37,394 nucleotides of DNA from Spraguea lophii (taxonomy: Eukaryota; Microsporidia; Spragueidae). This document shows, one piece after another, positions 7,697 to 17,596 of this stretch. The position numbers and the translations under genes are program-made. The notes beneath the pieces are model-generated. The model saw nothing but the letters and a program-made list of their open reading frames with translations, made no database searches and was not told the DNA's origin. The DNA lies in assembly GCA_001887945.1 (NCBI GenBank), contig LDOQ01000022.1, positions 1 through 37,394 on the forward strand, in the 5' to 3' direction. Positions within the stretch are counted from its first letter, which is position 1. The number at the start of each line of letters is the position of its first letter.

Positions 7697-9295
7697 TTAA
7701 ACAATATCACTTAAATACACATACTCAATGTTTTCATTGTCCGATGTTTTACCATCTACAAATTCACTTGGGATAGCTTCTGTTAACCCATTCAATTCAT
7801 CTTCTTTAATATTTTTTTCGACATTTAAAGCCTTTAAAAATCTATCATAAAAATCGATTTCTTGATTCTTCTTTACTTGCGTTTTATTCAATCCCTTGTA
7901 TTTATTCTTCGAAATTTCATCTGCTAATTTTTGCTGCAAAAATGTTTTCGCGAGTAATTTTAATATTTTGTTTTTTTGATCACTGACATCTGATGTTGGC
8001 GTAGCAAAAGGTATATCGAAACATTCATCTATAACTTTGTTGTTGATCTCAGGCTCAGTTGAATAAATATTTTTAAATATATATTTGTTGATGTCTTTAG
8101 GTTCATCTTCCTCGGGTAACCTTACATTGAGAGTTGGCTCTATCTGTTCATTTAATACTGGAGATTTTTGTTTCGAAGGTTGTGTTCCAATAGAAAAAAC
8201 TGGGATATGTGATGAAATGTCTATAGATTTGTCGTTATTTGTATTATCGATTGTAGAAGGTATGAATATTATGTTTGGCGTATAGATATATGTTGTATGC
8301 CCATTTATGCTTGTGCTGTTTAACTGATTTCCAATAGCATTAAATATTATTTCAACATTCCTTTTTAAATCTTCCGACTTTCCCTGTGGAATTATATTTG
8401 AATCCATTTTAACTTTTCTTGAACATGAAATAGTAGAGTTTGCAGGTTCGGTAATAGTTTTTGATACCGTTATAGTTTTCATTATACTGGAAAAGTTGGG
8501 TGGTTTTGGTGTAGACTTTATGTTGTCCGTCTCACTTTGATTAATATATTTAGATAAATTACTTTTTTTTGATTTGGGATTATCATCATTTGAAGGATAA
8601 TACATATATGGATATTGCTGATTAAAAGAAAAATAGGGACTAAATGGCTGCGCATTGTAATAATTTTGAAAATAAGGGTTAGAATACGGTGTAAAGTTCG
8701 GAATATATGGACTATTATACATATATGGGTGGTGACTGGGACTTTTGTTGTCGAATTTAGTATACTGATTAATTATAGGATTTTTAGAAGATTGCCTCGG
8801 TTGCGTATTGGATTTTCTGCCCAGGTTTGCAAGAACTACATTATCAGGTTTTATCTTTTTTTGTAAAATATCATATATTTTACCTATTTCATCTTTCAAT
8901 GTATCATAAGAGCTATCTGCACCAAAATATTGTGTATTTGTTAAATGAATAGGTTTTACAAATTCTACTGTAGGTTTTTTATTGTTATTATTGTTTTTAG
9001 GCATCATCATAGAATTTACAGGAATAGTTGAAGGTGGGATCTTTATCTTATTCATTTGAGGTGCTTCTGTATTATTATAATTTTTTGGTTTTACTTGAAC
9101 TACATTGTTTTTATCCATATTTATATTTTTTTGTATTACATATTTTGTTCCTGGTTTCTCATTTGCATTATCATACGTTATTGGTAGATATTTTTTTAAT
9201 TGTAATTTTCTTTGACATTCCAGATCACAGTAAGGCAGCTGAACTATATGTCCACCCAAAGTACCAACCAAATAAAAATAGATGGGCCAATTCAT
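7697..9295 (-). CDS. predicted secreted Asn/Pro/Tyr-rich protein
   Basis: A 532-aa ORF with no family I recognise. The N-terminus (MNWPIYFYLVGTLGGHIV) is short, hydrophobic and signal-peptide-like, followed by a Cys pair (PYCDLEC). Residues ~100-106 are an Asn run. Residues ~189-233 are very rich in Tyr, Pro, Phe and Asn (for example YMYNSPYIPNFTPYSNPYF). The C-terminal third is mixed charged and probably folded, ending YLSDIV. This is compatible with a spore-wall, polar-tube or host-exposed protein, but that is inference. Base composition is less AT-extreme than its neighbours, as expected for real coding sequence. It converges with the ORF at 7053-7535. Confidence 0.75.
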   Translation of the reverse strand: MNWPIYFYLVGTLGGHIVQLPYCDLECQRKLQLKKYLPITYDNANEKPGTKYVIQKNINMDKNNVVQVKPKNYNNTEAPQMNKIKIPPSTIPVNSMMMPKNNNNNKKPTVEFVKPIHLTNTQYFGADSSYDTLKDEIGKIYDILQKKIKPDNVVLANLGRKSNTQPRQSSKNPIINQYTKFDNKSPSHHPYMYNSPYIPNFTPYSNPYFQNYYNAQPFSPYFSFNQQYPYMYYPSNDDNPKSKKSNLSKYINQSETDNIKSTPKPPNFSSIMKTITVSKTITEPANSTISCSRKVKMDSNIIPQGKSEDLKRNVEIIFNAIGNQLNSTSINGHTTYIYTPNIIFIPSTIDNTNNDKSIDISSHIPVFSIGTQPSKQKSPVLNEQIEPTLNVRLPEEDEPKDINKYIFKNIYSTEPEINNKVIDECFDIPFATPTSDVSDQKNKILKLLAKTFLQQKLADEISKNKYKGLNKTQVKKNQEIDFYDRFLKALNVEKNIKEDELNGLTEAIPSEFVDGKTSDNENIEYVYLSDIV

Positions 9296-9499
9296 TTAAT
9301 TGTCGAGGTGATCTTTCATAAAAACCAAAGTTTCAAAAAAATCAAAACACAAAAATATCTTTGTGGCATCTAAAGTGGTTTCAAAAGAAATAATTTATTA
9401 AGATTTAAAAAAACAACTTTAACTTTAGCCGATTATCTTGTTTGAATACGATTAACAATTATCACTCTTCCAAACAAAAAAAAATTTACATTCCTAAGA

Positions 9500-9934
9500 T
9501 TAATCACTAACATCAAACCAAGATTTTAAAATTGCAAATTTTTTTCTGTTAGGTGGATTATACCATATTTTCTTAACAACAGGTGATATTTCTTTTATTT
9601 TTTTTGTTGTATTTTCTAAACTTGATTTAGAAATTATAAATTTATATTCAAATAATTTATTATTATCCAATTTCTGTTTCTTTGTAATATCTATCAAAAG
9701 CTTAACACTGTAGATTCTACCACAGACTGCCTCTTTTTCTTCAATTGTATGTTTCTTACAAAGAATGCTATGAATACACTTTTTATCGTTGTCCATTACG
9801 CCACAATACTCATCTATACTTCTGGATTTTAATTTTTTTTTATTTTCTTGAATTAAATTTACATAACAATCATGCTTTTTCCTATTTTTATGACTCAAAA
9901 TAATATTACAAAATTTGCACTTTAAGATTTTCAT
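9500..9934 (-). CDS. Sgf73/ataxin-7-like SCA7 zinc-finger protein
   Basis: A 144-aa protein. The start at 9934 (MKILKCKFC) is chosen over an upstream ATG at 9952 because the GGCCC motif (9940-9944) lies between the two, just before this start. Residues ~6-23 form a small zinc-finger-like start (C-x2-C...H-x-C). Residues ~42-65 (YCGVMDNDKKCIHSILCKKH) match the SCA7 domain pattern 'CGV....+.C.RsL.CK.H' with Cys44, Cys53, Cys59 and His62. In yeast and animals this domain belongs to Sgf73/ataxin-7, which anchors the SAGA deubiquitinase module. At this length it is a minimal version. It lies 45 bases downstream of the V-ATPase D gene on the same strand. Confidence 0.7.
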   Translation of the reverse strand: MKILKCKFCNIILSHKNRKKHDCYVNLIQENKKKLKSRSIDEYCGVMDNDKKCIHSILCKKHTIEEKEAVCGRIYSVKLLIDITKKQKLDNNKLFEYKFIISKSSLENTTKKIKEISPVVKKIWYNPPNRKKFAILKSWFDVSD

Positions 9935-9979
9935 ATAAAGGGCCAGTAACATACAAAAAAAAATTAATAAAACTAAACT

Positions 9980-10612
9980 TTAATCCTTTTTCTTATTCAT
10001 TCCCTGCACCTTTTTCAGTCTGAAAAAATCTTCTCTGTCTGCTTCATCAAGCTCGGAATTTATATACGTAACAGTATTATTTAGTTTTGGGATCAAAAAA
10101 CAATTGAGCGCATTTACTCTTCTATTCGTCATTTTCATAATTTCTTCCACCAACAAAAATGAATTTTCTAAAGAAGAAATAACTAACAACCTACGCAAAA
10201 CCTCATTAAACATATTTCTACATCTTTGTAGAATTACACCACTTCTATCTAATGATAATGGTTGCTTGGTATTATTATCAACTAATTTAAATGTAGGCAT
10301 TTTTATTCCAGATAGCTGTTCCACAGAGGCATTTATTTTGATTGGAAAATTCCTACATTCCGCAGCAAACTTTTTCAGATTTGCACCTAAAAATTCTGCT
10401 TCAGTTAATGAGAAATACGCTTTGCTTATATAATCAGCAATACCTTCCTTCTCTTTTGCTAGTTGTGCTGCTATTTCCCTATGTTTCTGCATAAGTGCAT
10501 CTCCTTTTCTTTTTAGAAGTGTGTATCCTTTCTCTGCTGCATAAAGTCTTTGTTTTGTTAAATTTAAATTCATTCGTGTAGGAAAGACATTAAATTTTTG
10601 GTTGTCACCCAT
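9980..10612 (-). CDS. VMA8: V-type ATPase subunit D (V1 central stalk)
   Basis: A 210-aa subunit D, the rotor shaft that couples ATP hydrolysis in V1 to proton pumping through V0 in vacuolar and other acidic membranes. The N-terminus (VFPTRMNLNLTKQRLYAAEKGYTLLKRKGDAL) is the classic family signature. The C-terminal NRRVNALNCFLIPKLNNTVTYI is the second conserved block, followed by a long helix (LDEADREDFFRLKKVQ). Length is slightly under the usual ~215-260. All conserved blocks are present, so it should be functional. Confidence 0.97.
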   Translation of the reverse strand: MGDNQKFNVFPTRMNLNLTKQRLYAAEKGYTLLKRKGDALMQKHREIAAQLAKEKEGIADYISKAYFSLTEAEFLGANLKKFAAECRNFPIKINASVEQLSGIKMPTFKLVDNNTKQPLSLDRSGVILQRCRNMFNEVLRRLLVISSLENSFLLVEEIMKMTNRRVNALNCFLIPKLNNTVTYINSELDEADREDFFRLKKVQGMNKKKD

Positions 10613-11196
10613 GAGTTTTAAAAATTTTTTTAAAATAAAAACACAATTTTTGATATATGTTTTTTATTTGTAACAAAAATTTTTCTATTGCAATATACTC
10701 TTGAATTTTGAAAATTATTAAATAAAACATTATTTATTTTTTTCTAAGATTTTATTTTGATTTTTATTTGTGTTATGAATATTTTGTATCAAGACATAAT
10801 TTATATGAACTTGGAACAAGGGGGATTGGGATTTAAAGGTATAAAAATAATTCATTTATTTGAATCATCATTAATAACAAAATATTAAATTTTAATTCTT
10901 ATAGATGAAAGAGAAAAGAAAAAAAATATGTAGATTAAATATTTCCAAACATTTCATTACTATGTTATAACAATGTTTACCTGGATAGATGAAATGGCTT
11001 TCTATTAAATATAATTTAGCCAATGTATAACACGAAATATATTAAAATCATATATAAGTAGAGCAAGTTACAAATTCACCACTTAAAACTTTTATTAACA
11101 TTGAATGTAAGATAGGATGGGTTAATACAAATATCATAATATACATAAAATATAAATCAAACCATTAAAATAAACTTACTGCCTCAGACAAGAAAG
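10613..11196. other. intergenic, no gene seen
   Basis: AT-rich sequence between the V-ATPase D start and SINE copy B. I see no ORF, tRNA or clear repeat. Confidence 0.5.
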
Positions 11197-11652
11197 CCCG
11201 ATTAGTCCAATAGTCGTAAGATGGTAACCAGATTTTAAGCCACCTGGTTCGAATTCTCTATCTAGAGTAATTTTCAAAAAAAATAATAAATAACAAAAGA
11301 AAAAATTATTGAGGGGATGGGGTGCAACAGTGCAACATTGGTTATACTTTGTATGATGCCATTATTAGACCAAAATAGTGTTGGCTTGTATAACTGCAAT
11401 TCTTGTCTTGATTTGTAATTCTGCCAATATTATATTAAAAAAAGAGGTGAAGATTTTCATTAGGGATGACAAAATGATGATTATACCATACGCAAAATCT
11501 TAAAACTTTAGAGCATAAGGAAAGATGAGATTAATGCATATCTACAGCAAAAAGGTGATACAAGTTTAAACATACTTTAAGAACCAAAGGTCATAGATCG
11601 CAATCGGCCGTAGCTACCAGGAACCTTATATATATATAAATTTTATTTTTAA
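11197..11652 (+). mobile_element. tRNA-derived SINE, copy B (degenerate, near full length)
   Basis: The head GCCCGATTAGTCCAATAGTC with the B-box-like GGTTCGAATTC at about 11247 is followed by the same body order as copy A: GGTTATACTTTGTATGA, CTGCCAATATTAT, GAGCATAAGGAAAGATGAG and GATTAATGCATATCTACAG. The A box has decayed and many C-to-T type changes have accumulated, so this is an older copy. It ends in ATATATAAATTTTATTTT. Confidence 0.75.
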
Positions 11653-11670
11653 AAACAATATTTTTTTTTA

Positions 11671-12150
11671 CGAATGAAACTTTTATTTATCAAAGCTTCC
11701 TGGCCGGTTGCGGCCTACCATGGTCTGTGACCTTCGGGTCCTCGAGCGAATCTAGGCTTGTACTAACTGGTTTCGCTACAGATATGCATTAATCTCATCT
11801 TACCTTATGCTCCAGAGTGTTAGGATTTTGCGTATGGTGCGCGTCGCCGCCCCCACTTCCAGCTCTTAAGGAATTCCCAGCCTCTTTCGTTGCATAGTAT
11901 TGGCCGAGTCACTAATCAATACAGGGATTGCAACTACATCAGCTAAACACTACTTTAATCTAGTAGCGGGGCCGTCATACAAGGCACAGTTATGCTGCGC
12001 TATCGAAACCTCACCCACTCAAGAACCTTTTTCTTCTCTTCTCCGTTTATTATTATTCTTTTTTTGTTTTGAAATTTTTTCTGGATGAAGGATTCGAACC
12101 CGCCAGGCTTGGGGTTTGGTTACCACCCCACGACCACTGGGCCAGGCGGG
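11671..12150 (-). mobile_element. tRNA-derived SINE, copy C (full length, best preserved)
   Basis: About 480 bases. On the minus strand it starts CCCGCCTGGCCCAGTGGTCG (A box), has the B box GGGTTCGAATCC about 50 bases on, then an A-rich linker, a ~330-base body and the tail ATAAATAAAAGTTTCATT. It is close to copy A throughout. It is tail to tail with copy B, 18 bases apart. ORFs of 62 and 76 codons overlapping it on the plus strand are repeat sequence, not genes. Its GC content is above its surroundings. Confidence 0.85.
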
Positions 12151-12604
12151 ATTTTTAAAAACATATTTTTAACAAAATATTTCCCCAAAATAAATCATAT
12201 AGGAAACGTGTTTAATGTTTCGAAGAGTAAACTGATTAATAAATCAAAGTCTGAAAATATACAGATTCGAAAAAATACATTCTTTCAGTTATTGAAGAGT
12301 TTAATAAGGATTTAAATACTTTTTCAAAAATTTAATAGTGTATGAAGTAGATTAATATAGTGGAATATTGAATCAAAGTTATTAAAATAATTTATCTGAT
12401 TTTTTTATCACTACTTACCAATTTTTTTATTTTTTAAATTTATATTTAAATTTATGTGAATACTCCAATAAAAAAATAAAAGCTTCCTAAATGTTTTATT
12501 TTAAGTCAAAATTCAATAGATCTATATTTAATTTTATATCAAAGTAAAACATTATCACTTTTGTTTGATAAATTGTTTTGAAAATATTTCAGCTATAAAT
12601 TTTT
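12151..12604. other. intergenic, upstream of aminopeptidase P
   Basis: AT-rich spacer between SINE C and the aminopeptidase gene. No ORF or repeat that I can support. Confidence 0.5.
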
Positions 12605-14389
12605 ATGAATTTGTTACCCTTAATGAATCTTTATAAGCACGGTTTGGATGGTTATATAGTTTTTAATTCGGACGAGCATTTGAGTGAATTTGTAGGTGAT
12701 GCAGATAAGCGAGTAGAATTTTTGAGTGGGTTTACAGGTAGTAATGGAACAATCACATACCTAAAAGAAAATAAATTTTTTTATACAGATTCAAGATACA
12801 CTCTGATGGCTAAAAAACAATTGAAAATAGGGTTTAAAGTGAGAGAAAATATTGTTAATGATATAAATCAATTGGAAAAGGGTAAGATAGGATTGAATAA
12901 AAAATTAATTTCATATCAGAGATATAAAAGTTTGAGGAATAGTATAAAAGAAGAAATAGAATTTGTGGATGTAGAGTTAATAGATAGTTTATGGAAAGAT
13001 AAACTTAAAAAGATTTCTAAAGAACTTTTTACATGCGTGGAAGAAAGTATTTTTTATAAAAAATTAATTCAAAAACCAACAGTAAAAAAATATTTAGATG
13101 AGATTGATCGTTTGGTAAAGCAGGATGATATTGATCCATTAGAAGCAGTAAAAGGATATTTGAAAGGTGATGAAGCATATTTATTAACAGAACTTGGTGA
13201 TATTGCGTGGTTATTAAATTTAAGAGGGGCGGATATTCAATATGTCCCAGAATTCTATTCATATGCGTATGTAAAGAAAGATAAAATTTATGTATTTTTA
13301 GGAGATTTAAATGGAAAAGTTGATAAAAATCCATATACATTCGAGACTGTTAATAAAGATTGGATACTAGAAAAATATAAAGATCATAATATCGAAATTC
13401 TAGATTATAATAATTTCTATGAATTTTTAGATAAAATTAAAGAGGAGAAGATTTATGCATCTGAAAATATAAATCAGTATATTTATGAAAAGTTAGAACA
13501 AAAAATTCATATTTCATCATTTGTGGCCGAAACAAAATCTATTAAAAGTAGAAGACAATTAAAGAACGTTTTTATAGCAAATATATTTGATGGGGTTGCT
13601 CTTGTTAATTTATTCGGATATTTAGAATACCAAAGACCTGATATTACAGAAATCGAAGTCGCAGAAAAACTTAAAGATTTAAAGAAGAGAAATGAGTTAT
13701 TTCTTATGGAAAGTTTTAGATCCATTGTAGGTTCTGGTGACAACGGGGCAATAATACATCATGATTCATCAGATAAAAAGATTGATTATGAAAACACGCT
13801 ATTATTGATAGATGCTGGTTCTCAATATTCTATTGGAACTACAGATATTTCAAGAACATTAGGCTTTGGAAAACCTACAGTTGATCAGATAAAAAATTAT
13901 ACATTAGTTCTCAAGGGTCAACTAGAAGCATCAATGGTTATGGCACCTCAGAGATATTTTTCTTCGGCGGTAGATATTGCAGCAAGAAAATATTTATGGG
14001 AAAGCCAAAAAGATTATGGTCATGGAACAGGACATGGAGTAGGATATGTGTTAGATGTTCACGAAATGCCACCTAATGTTTCAATTAGAGGAGAAGTAAA
14101 ACCTCACCAACTGTATTCTATTGAACCAGGTTTTTATGCTGAAGGTAAATATGGTATAAGATTAGAAAATTTAGCATTTTCCTATTCAAAAAATAATTTC
14201 CTCAGGAGCTTTATTTTAACCCCGGTACCAATACAAATTACTTTGGTTGATAAAAGTTTATTAACTGGTAATTTATATGAATGCTTAGACAAATATAACA
14301 AAATGGTCAAGGAGTTGTTGTTAGATTATTTGGATGAAGATGGTAGAAATTGGTTGATGAACAATGCAAGAATGATTAATATTCATTAA
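12605..14389 (+). CDS. Xaa-Pro aminopeptidase (aminopeptidase P, M24B)
   Basis: A 594-aa metallopeptidase that removes the N-terminal residue before proline, probably cytosolic since no signal peptide is seen. The N-terminal creatinase-like half includes RVEFLSGFTGSNGT and YTDSRYTLMAKKQL. The C-terminal pita-bread domain keeps all five metal ligands: Asp403 and Asp414 (LLLIDAGSQY...TTDISRT), His477 in HGTGHGVGYVLDVHEMPP, Glu507 (YSIEPGFY) and Glu521 (GIRLENLA). Length matches eukaryotic three-domain aminopeptidase P (~600-620). No CCC/GGG is close to the start. Confidence 0.96.
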   Translation: MNLLPLMNLYKHGLDGYIVFNSDEHLSEFVGDADKRVEFLSGFTGSNGTITYLKENKFFYTDSRYTLMAKKQLKIGFKVRENIVNDINQLEKGKIGLNKKLISYQRYKSLRNSIKEEIEFVDVELIDSLWKDKLKKISKELFTCVEESIFYKKLIQKPTVKKYLDEIDRLVKQDDIDPLEAVKGYLKGDEAYLLTELGDIAWLLNLRGADIQYVPEFYSYAYVKKDKIYVFLGDLNGKVDKNPYTFETVNKDWILEKYKDHNIEILDYNNFYEFLDKIKEEKIYASENINQYIYEKLEQKIHISSFVAETKSIKSRRQLKNVFIANIFDGVALVNLFGYLEYQRPDITEIEVAEKLKDLKKRNELFLMESFRSIVGSGDNGAIIHHDSSDKKIDYENTLLLIDAGSQYSIGTTDISRTLGFGKPTVDQIKNYTLVLKGQLEASMVMAPQRYFSSAVDIAARKYLWESQKDYGHGTGHGVGYVLDVHEMPPNVSIRGEVKPHQLYSIEPGFYAEGKYGIRLENLAFSYSKNNFLRSFILTPVPIQITLVDKSLLTGNLYECLDKYNKMVKELLLDYLDEDGRNWLMNNARMINIH

Positions 14390-15248
14390 AAATTTAAAAA
14401 AAATGTATTATATTATTTAAAAATAAATGTTTATTAACTTCCTAAAATATCATTTTTATCTTTTAAATGATGATCCCATTCAAATAATTTCATTTAAATG
14501 ATAGAATTACAAATATTTAAAAATATTTTCGAACAATAAATTGTACTGTATTATTAAAAAAGTATTTATTACAATCCAAGAGTTCTATAATGGTGTATAA
14601 TAGTAAGTTAAAGTAAGTTTATAATGCAATAAACATTTTTTATTTATTGCAAATATTATGGTTAATATTTTTGTAACATTTATTTATGGTTGATATATAA
14701 TATCGCATTTTTTATTAATTTATTGATTTTTAAGTAATATTAAACTGAAAATAATGAAGATTTGGTTGAAACTAGAATGGATAAATATTGTTTTATATTT
14801 TTGAATAAAACTTTTATTTTGTTTCATATTTATATTTGGAATAAAACATAACATTGTATTTATTAAATTTTTATTCAGTCTATAACATAGAACCATGTAT
14901 CAACAAATATATTTTACATTACGTTTTAAATGTTTCTATTTTGAAAGATTAATTATGAAGATTTTAAAATAGGTAAATATCTTACAAATATTATATATTA
15001 GAAATATAATTTATATTTAATATTTTTGTATTCAAATGAATATGACTAAATTTATGTTAAAAATAAAAAAAAATTTTTTTCATAGAAAATTTTATTTAGG
15101 AATATACATTATAAAAATCTCCTTAAAATATACAATTAAATTTTGAATGTCTCCTTTATCATATCAATATCACCATTTTGTTTCATTTTTATTATAACCT
15201 ATAAATAGCAAATTGTTATTGTTTTTAAGAAATATCATTTTGTTATTT
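14390..15248. other. intergenic, no gene seen
   Basis: About 860 bases of very AT-rich sequence between aminopeptidase P and the first SulP gene. No ORF, RNA gene or SINE match found on either strand. Confidence 0.5.
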
Positions 15249-16841
15249 ATGTCTAACCAAACAACTTTTAGTGGTATGATATCCAGTTGTTTTTTAGGAA
15301 TGATCTTAACATTATTAGATGTGTTATCTTACGGCCGTAATATTTATGGAAACACCGGGAATCCAGAGTTAGAAAATATGGGTATAGCTATTTTTATTTA
15401 CACAACTATTATTGCTCAAATATCCTATAATATTTTTACTTCAATAGAATCTGGTGTTGTTGCAGGATTTATTTGTGAAAATACTACATTATTGTCCAGT
15501 TTATTTTTATATTGTTCTTCTTTTTCTGATGATATAGAAGTTATTCATACAAATTTTTATATCTGTAGAATATTAAGTGTGCTTTTGTTTTCCATGATTT
15601 CTATATCTTTAAAGGCATTTAAAGTTGAATCAATAATAATGAATATTCCAGAGCCAGCTATTTCTGGGTGTTTAGCATATATTGGAATCTCACAAATAAA
15701 AATGGGATATTCAGAGGTCGATTATGACAATTACAAGTCTATATATTTAATTATAATAGCATTAACACTGGCTTTGGCCATGTATGTATTGACAGAGATT
15801 GCAATTAATAGTAATTATACTTTACCTATGTCTTGCTTAGTTTTTGTGGTATTTTTTTATATAATTGCTTATTTGAAATATAAAAAAGATACATTGGATA
15901 TTTTACGAGAACTTGAATGGATAGGAAAATTAGATAAAACAAAAGTATACCCAACTCAGTTGTTTAAGCATTTTAATATTTCCAAAATTTCAAAAAATAT
16001 AATTTTTAAATGCTTACCTAAATCAATATCCATATCTTTATTTTCGATAATTCACATAGCGATAAATTTACCAGCATTTTTCGCTAAAACAAAAACTTCC
16101 TATATTTTTTCAAATGAATTAAAAAACCAATCAATCTCAAATTTACTGACCTCATTTATGGGAGGCCACAACTATTTTATAGCTTCTTATTCCATTTTAT
16201 TTAATAAGAGTGGTGGTACAAAAACTTCTGGTATAATATTAGGTTTCTGTCTATTAATAATTCCAATATTTGGACCAGTTCTAAAAGGCTTTATTCCTAA
16301 AGCATTATTATCTGCACTTCCAATGCTTATGGGTCTATATTTTATTGTACCTACAGTTTTATCGTATCATGAATGTTTCATATTCGAATATTGTATTATT
16401 TATATTACAGTTCTTTTATCAGAATTTACCGAAATTCCCATTATTGGATTAGCAGGTGGTTATTTATCCTGTTTAATATTACATTTTATACATAAAATGA
16501 GCAATAAACCTTCAATAATTATTGATGTTGATGCCCCTGTTATAAGAATAACACATTCATTGACGTTTTGGAATATAAATAAATTAGTAGAAGATATGGC
16601 GAGGAATAAAAACAACGAAATTATTATTTTGGATTTATACCAATGTATATATATAGATTGGAATGCTAGAATTAAGCTTTCTGAAATTTTTTCTCATCCA
16701 ACTCCTTATGTAATACTAATTGTAAAAGATAAAATTTTAATTAATTCTTCAGATGTTAATAGTGAAAAATTATATAAGGTCAATAATCACGATAAAGCAA
16801 TAGAATTATATTACAACCTGGTTTCTAAACTAAAAATATAA
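15249..16841 (+). CDS. SulP/SLC26-family transporter, paralogue 1
   Basis: A 530-aa polytopic membrane protein. The ATG at 15249 (MSNQTTFSGMISSCFLG) is preferred over 15213 because it aligns residue for residue with the supported start of paralogue 2. The first membrane block LTLLDVLSYGRN resembles fungal Vsb1/YGR125W-type SulP proteins. Around ten or more hydrophobic segments follow, with conserved MNIPEPAISGCLAYIG and FNKSGGTKTSGIILG. The C-terminus (~430-530) is a short STAS-like domain (INKLVEDMA..., IIILDLYQCIYIDWNAR). Substrate is unknown: sulfate, other anions or basic amino acids are known for relatives. SINE copy D begins ten bases after its stop. Confidence 0.88.
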   Translation: MSNQTTFSGMISSCFLGMILTLLDVLSYGRNIYGNTGNPELENMGIAIFIYTTIIAQISYNIFTSIESGVVAGFICENTTLLSSLFLYCSSFSDDIEVIHTNFYICRILSVLLFSMISISLKAFKVESIIMNIPEPAISGCLAYIGISQIKMGYSEVDYDNYKSIYLIIIALTLALAMYVLTEIAINSNYTLPMSCLVFVVFFYIIAYLKYKKDTLDILRELEWIGKLDKTKVYPTQLFKHFNISKISKNIIFKCLPKSISISLFSIIHIAINLPAFFAKTKTSYIFSNELKNQSISNLLTSFMGGHNYFIASYSILFNKSGGTKTSGIILGFCLLIIPIFGPVLKGFIPKALLSALPMLMGLYFIVPTVLSYHECFIFEYCIIYITVLLSEFTEIPIIGLAGGYLSCLILHFIHKMSNKPSIIIDVDAPVIRITHSLTFWNINKLVEDMARNKNNEIIILDLYQCIYIDWNARIKLSEIFSHPTPYVILIVKDKILINSSDVNSEKLYKVNNHDKAIELYYNLVSKLKI

Positions 16842-16850
16842 TGATGATTA

Positions 16851-17313
16851 TAAATAAAATTTTTATTTATAGAAGTTTCCTGATTAGTCGGCGATTACCA
16901 TGGCCTATGGTCTTTGTCTCCTAAAACGCATCTAAACCTGTATTAACTGGTTTGCTACATATATGCTTTAATCCCCTTTCATTTTATGCTCAAATGCGTT
17001 GGGGTTTTGTGTATAATCACGTAACTGCTTTTTCAGTTTTTTAAAGATTCCCAATTTCTTCCATAGCATAATATGGCGGAGTCACAAATCAACACAGGGA
17101 TTGCAATTGTACCATTTAAATACTATTCTAATCTAGTAGTAAGTTTGTCGTATAAAACACGGCTAATGCTACGCTATCGATCCTTCAGTCGCTCAACTAC
17201 ATTTCTCTTTTGTTTTTATTATTTATTTATTTTTTGAAAAATTTTACGGGATGAGGGATTCGAACCCGGGCCTGGGATCTGGTTACCACTTCACGACCAC
17301 TGGACCAAGCGGG
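16851..17313 (-). mobile_element. tRNA-derived SINE, copy D, between the SulP paralogues
   Basis: On the minus strand the head reads ACCCGCTTGGTCCAGTGGTC (A box) and CGGGTTCGAATCCCTC (B box with an intact T stem). The body keeps the family order (CACAAATCAACACAGGGATTG on the plus strand) and the tail lies at about 16851-16875. It is moderately diverged from copies A and C. It lies between the two tandem transporter genes, so the insertion is probably younger than the duplication or was tolerated in the spacer. Confidence 0.82.
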
Positions 17314-17592
17314 TTATTTTGGATTGATATTAATCTTTTTTTCTCACGGGTGTTGTAAGTTAACACATATTTTTATAACACTTTTATTTAATTTTTCTCA
17401 AATTTTGTCTTTGTTTTTACTCTTTATTCTTGTCATAGATAACACGGAGTATAAAGTGATCCAAATATATAAATCAATTAGATTAATTTCTATTTCCTTT
17501 TTGAAATTATGTTCTCGAATAATCGAATTTATATCTTTTCTTATGAAATCTAAAAATAGAATAAAAGATTTAAATTTTTTTACAAAATTTTA

Positions 17593-17596
17593 CCCC
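17593..17596 (+). promoter_or_regulatory. CCC-type motif fixing the start of SulP paralogue 2
   Basis: CCCC abuts the ATG at 17597. It argues against the longer frame beginning at 17324. Confidence 0.6.

Noticed and set aside
11900..12315. Two plus-strand ORFs (62 and 76 codons)
   Set aside because: They lie in SINE copy C read antisense and its flank; no family resemblance or start motif.
17324..17596. 91-codon N-terminal extension of SulP paralogue 2
   Set aside because: The first codons abut SINE copy D, paralogue 1 has no counterpart, and the CCCC motif marks the ATG at 17597.
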